The notes under the pieces: model-generated
The model's database searches: none
What the model was told of the DNA's origin: nothing
The model's input: only the letters and a program-made list of their open reading frames with translations
Shown here: positions 62,304-64,000 of the stretch, piece by piece
How positions within the stretch are numbered: position 1 is the first letter of the stretch
Layout of the letters: every line of letters begins with the position of its first letter
Source of the DNA: GAS188 sp044445965
GTDB lineage: Bacteria > Pseudomonadota > Alphaproteobacteria > Rhizobiales > Beijerinckiaceae
Direction: 5' to 3'
DNA length: 64,000 nt
NCBI GenBank assembly: GCA_044445965.1
Contig: JBIOEJ010000004.1
Coordinates: 1 to 64,000 of the forward strand
Translations under genes and position numbers: made by a program

Positions 62304-62974
62304 TGGCCGTCGATATCCGTCTCTACGGCATTCTCGATCCGGCGGCGACGCCGGACGCCGATCTCGCTTCGCTCGCCCTCGTCGCCGCGAAGGGTGGGGC
62401 GACGCTCCTCCAATATCGCGACAAGCTTGCCGATGGCCGCTTGATGGTCGAGCGCGCGCGCGCCATCCTCGCCGCGCTCGCGGGCTCCGGCGTGCCCCTC
62501 TTGATCAACGACCGAGTGGATGTGGCGCTCGCCGCAGGCGCGCAAGGTGTGCATCTCGGCCAGACCGACATCTTGCCGCGGGATGCCCGCCCGATGCTGG
62601 GGCCGTCCGCCATCATCGGCCGCACCCTCGCCAACGAGGACCATATCGGCGTGATGGCCGGCGAGCCGGTCGATTATGGCTGCATCGGCGGCGTGTTCCC
62701 GACCCGCAACAAGGATAATGCCGACCCGCCGATCGGCCTCGACGGCCTGGCGCGGCTCGCTGCGCTGGCGCACGACAAGGCGCCTCTCATCCCGGTCGGC
62801 GCCATCGCCGGGATCACCGAGGCGAATACCGCGCAAGTGATCGGGGCCGGGGCCGACGGCATCGCCGTCATCGGCGCGATCTTCGGCCGGCCGGACCCGC
62901 TGGCGGCCACTCGAGCGCTGCGGCGGATCGTCGATGGCGCGCTCGGCCTTCGGGCTCGAAAGGAGGCGTCGTGA
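62303..62974 (+). CDS. thiE: Thiamine-phosphate synthase
   Basis: A 223-residue TIM-barrel enzyme joining hydroxymethylpyrimidine-PP and thiazole phosphate. It has ATLLQYRDKLADG (pyrimidine pyrophosphate site), PLLINDRVDVALAAGAQGVHLGQTD and the phosphate loop IGAGADGIAVIGAIF. Its start overlaps the leader ORF stop and its stop overlaps the GTG of the next gene, so expression is probably under the TPP riboswitch throughout. Confidence 0.93.
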   Translation: MAVDIRLYGILDPAATPDADLASLALVAAKGGATLLQYRDKLADGRLMVERARAILAALAGSGVPLLINDRVDVALAAGAQGVHLGQTDILPRDARPMLGPSAIIGRTLANEDHIGVMAGEPVDYGCIGGVFPTRNKDNADPPIGLDGLARLAALAHDKAPLIPVGAIAGITEANTAQVIGAGADGIAVIGAIFGRPDPLAATRALRRIVDGALGLRARKEAS

Positions 62975-64000
62975 CCAGGGCATCCATCCCGCGCCGCCGC
63001 CTGCTCGCCGGCATCGGTGCCGGAGCGCTCGCCGCCCCGGCGATCGCGAGCGCGCAGACGCCGCGCCGCTGGCGAATGGTGACGTCCTGGCCACGCAATC
63101 TCGCAGGACCCGGCGTCTCGGCGCGCCGCCTCGCCGAGCGCATCACCAAGATGAGCGGCGGCAGGCTCGAGGTCGAGGTCTTCGCTGCGGGAGAGATCGT
63201 GCCGGCCCTCTCGACCTTCAACGCCGTTTCGACGGGCGTCGCCGAGATGGCGCATACCGCCTCCTTCTACTGGATCGGCAAGCTGCCGGCCTCGATCTTC
63301 TTCACCACCGCGCCATTCGGTCTCGATCCGCTCGAGCATCAAGCCTGGATCGCGGTGAGCGGCGGCCAGGCCTTGTGGGACGAGCTCTACGCCCCCTTCG
63401 GCGTCAAGGCCTTCCTTGCCGGCAATACCGGCCCGTCGATGGGGGGTTGGTTTCGCGGCGAGATCAAGAGTCTGTCCGATGTGAAGGGCTTGCGCATCCG
63501 CGTGCAGGGCATCGGCGCCGAGCTCTATGCTCGGCTCGGCGCGACTCCGGTCACCTTGGCGCCTGGCGATCTCGAGCCCGCGCTCGAGCGCGGCGCGATC
63601 GATGCGGCGGAACTCTTGGCGCCGGTGAACGATGTGTCGCTCGAGCTGCAGCGCCAAGCCAAGTTCTATTATGCGCCCGGCTTCAACAAGCCGAATGGCG
63701 CGGCGGAGGCGCTGATCTCCCGCTCGGCCTATGAAGGGTTGCCCGACGATCTGCGCGACATCATCGCGGGCGCCTGCCAGGCGGAGCATTCGGCGGGGCT
63801 CGCGGATGCCGAGACGGGCAATGCGGACGCCATCGAAGGGCTGGCTCGCCAGGGCGTCCGCGTATCCCTCTTCCCCAGCGACGTGATGGCGGCGGCGCGC
63901 TCTGCCGCCCGCGACATCATCGTCGAGACGGGTGCGAAGGATGAATTGTCCGGCCGCATCGTCGAGAGCTACCGCGCATCGCTCGAGCGCGGCCGCTATT
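62971..64000 (+). CDS. TRAP-type transporter substrate-binding protein (DctP-like), partial
   Basis: A periplasmic binding protein running off the right edge (about 343 residues seen). Starts at GTG 62971 after a perfect AAGGAGG site at 62960-62966; the start overlaps the thiE stop by 4 bp. Residues 7-11 (PRRRLL) and a hydrophobic stretch ending ASA form a Tat-like signal. The family features are WRMVTSWPRNLAGPGV, GGRLEVEVFAAGEIVPAL, a central VKGLRIRVQGIGAELYARLGATPVTL and GAIDAAELLAPVNDV. TRAP binding proteins take up carboxylates and related acids. Coupling to thiE suggests, without proving, a thiamine-linked substrate. Confidence 0.88.
   Translation, partial: MTRASIPRRRLLAGIGAGALAAPAIASAQTPRRWRMVTSWPRNLAGPGVSARRLAERITKMSGGRLEVEVFAAGEIVPALSTFNAVSTGVAEMAHTASFYWIGKLPASIFFTTAPFGLDPLEHQAWIAVSGGQALWDELYAPFGVKAFLAGNTGPSMGGWFRGEIKSLSDVKGLRIRVQGIGAELYARLGATPVTLAPGDLEPALERGAIDAAELLAPVNDVSLELQRQAKFYYAPGFNKPNGAAEALISRSAYEGLPDDLRDIIAGACQAEHSAGLADAETGNADAIEGLARQGVRVSLFPSDVMAAARSAARDIIVETGAKDELSGRIVESYRASLERGRY

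Overview
The window is high-GC chromosomal DNA, densely coding on both strands. It looks like an alphaproteobacterium, most likely of the order Hyphomicrobiales (Rhizobiales). Support comes from the phaR/phaAB polyhydroxybutyrate genes, a 7Fe ferredoxin, a cyclase-TolB-TPR protein, ETF-QO, paired ABC_sub_bind lipoprotein-like binding proteins, GTG/TTG starts with 4-bp gene overlaps, and a dispersed GCATGATC-type palindromic repeat. The family cannot be fixed from sequence reading alone.

Layout. 1-2.4 kb: tail of an unknown gene, then a periplasmic redox set (Tat-exported HiPIP, cupin, di-heme peroxidase). 2.4-5.2 kb: an accessory patch with a wrecked second HiPIP copy containing a tiny inversion, an orphan DNA methyltransferase, a strong hairpin, and an O-methyltransferase that lost its middle. 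5.3-7.9 kb: adenylate cyclase-TolB-TPR gene and a frameshifted DUF1697 gene. 7.95-12.4 kb (minus): a surface-polysaccharide operon (CapD-like dehydratase, trmL, glycosyltransferase-deacetylase fusion). 12.6-18.2 kb: fdxA, a RidA-family gene, an EAL protein, then phaR facing phaA-phaB. 18.2-26.6 kb: oxidoreductases, rpmI-rplT, leuB, nudC and a GNAT acetyltransferase. 26.8-31.1 kb: M48 lipoprotein protease, thermonuclease, tRNA-Arg(CCU), DUF2939 and GNAT genes. 31.2-36.3 kb (minus): a three-gene split nitrile hydratase/thiocyanate hydrolase-like set with a LysE exporter and an ABC binding protein, then a PCMT-like gene and a second binding protein.

36.9-47.9 kb is an envelope/signalling block on the plus strand: PAS-GAF-GGDEF-EAL protein, hydrolase-SPOR protein, caspase-like protein with three SH3-like repeats, OpgH-type glucosyltransferase, ABC exporter and a putative glycosyltransferase. 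47.9-51.5 kb: nitronate monooxygenase, maleate isomerase/racemase family, RidA and a D-amino-acid dehydrogenase. 51.6-59.3 kb: TPM protein, small secreted protein, VTT/DedA-like protein, dsbB, ispE (start codon damaged), TPR protein, ETF-QO and SRPBCC protein. 59.4-64 kb: def and fmt separated by a kinase-like gene, then a TPP riboswitch, a 17-codon leader ORF, thiE, and a TRAP-type binding protein running off the end.

I see no prophage, insertion sequence, CRISPR array or rRNA. The most unusual items are the split nitrile hydratase-like operon, the riboswitch/leader-ORF/thiE arrangement, the caspase-SH3 neighbourhood, and the micro-inversion in the HiPIP remnant.
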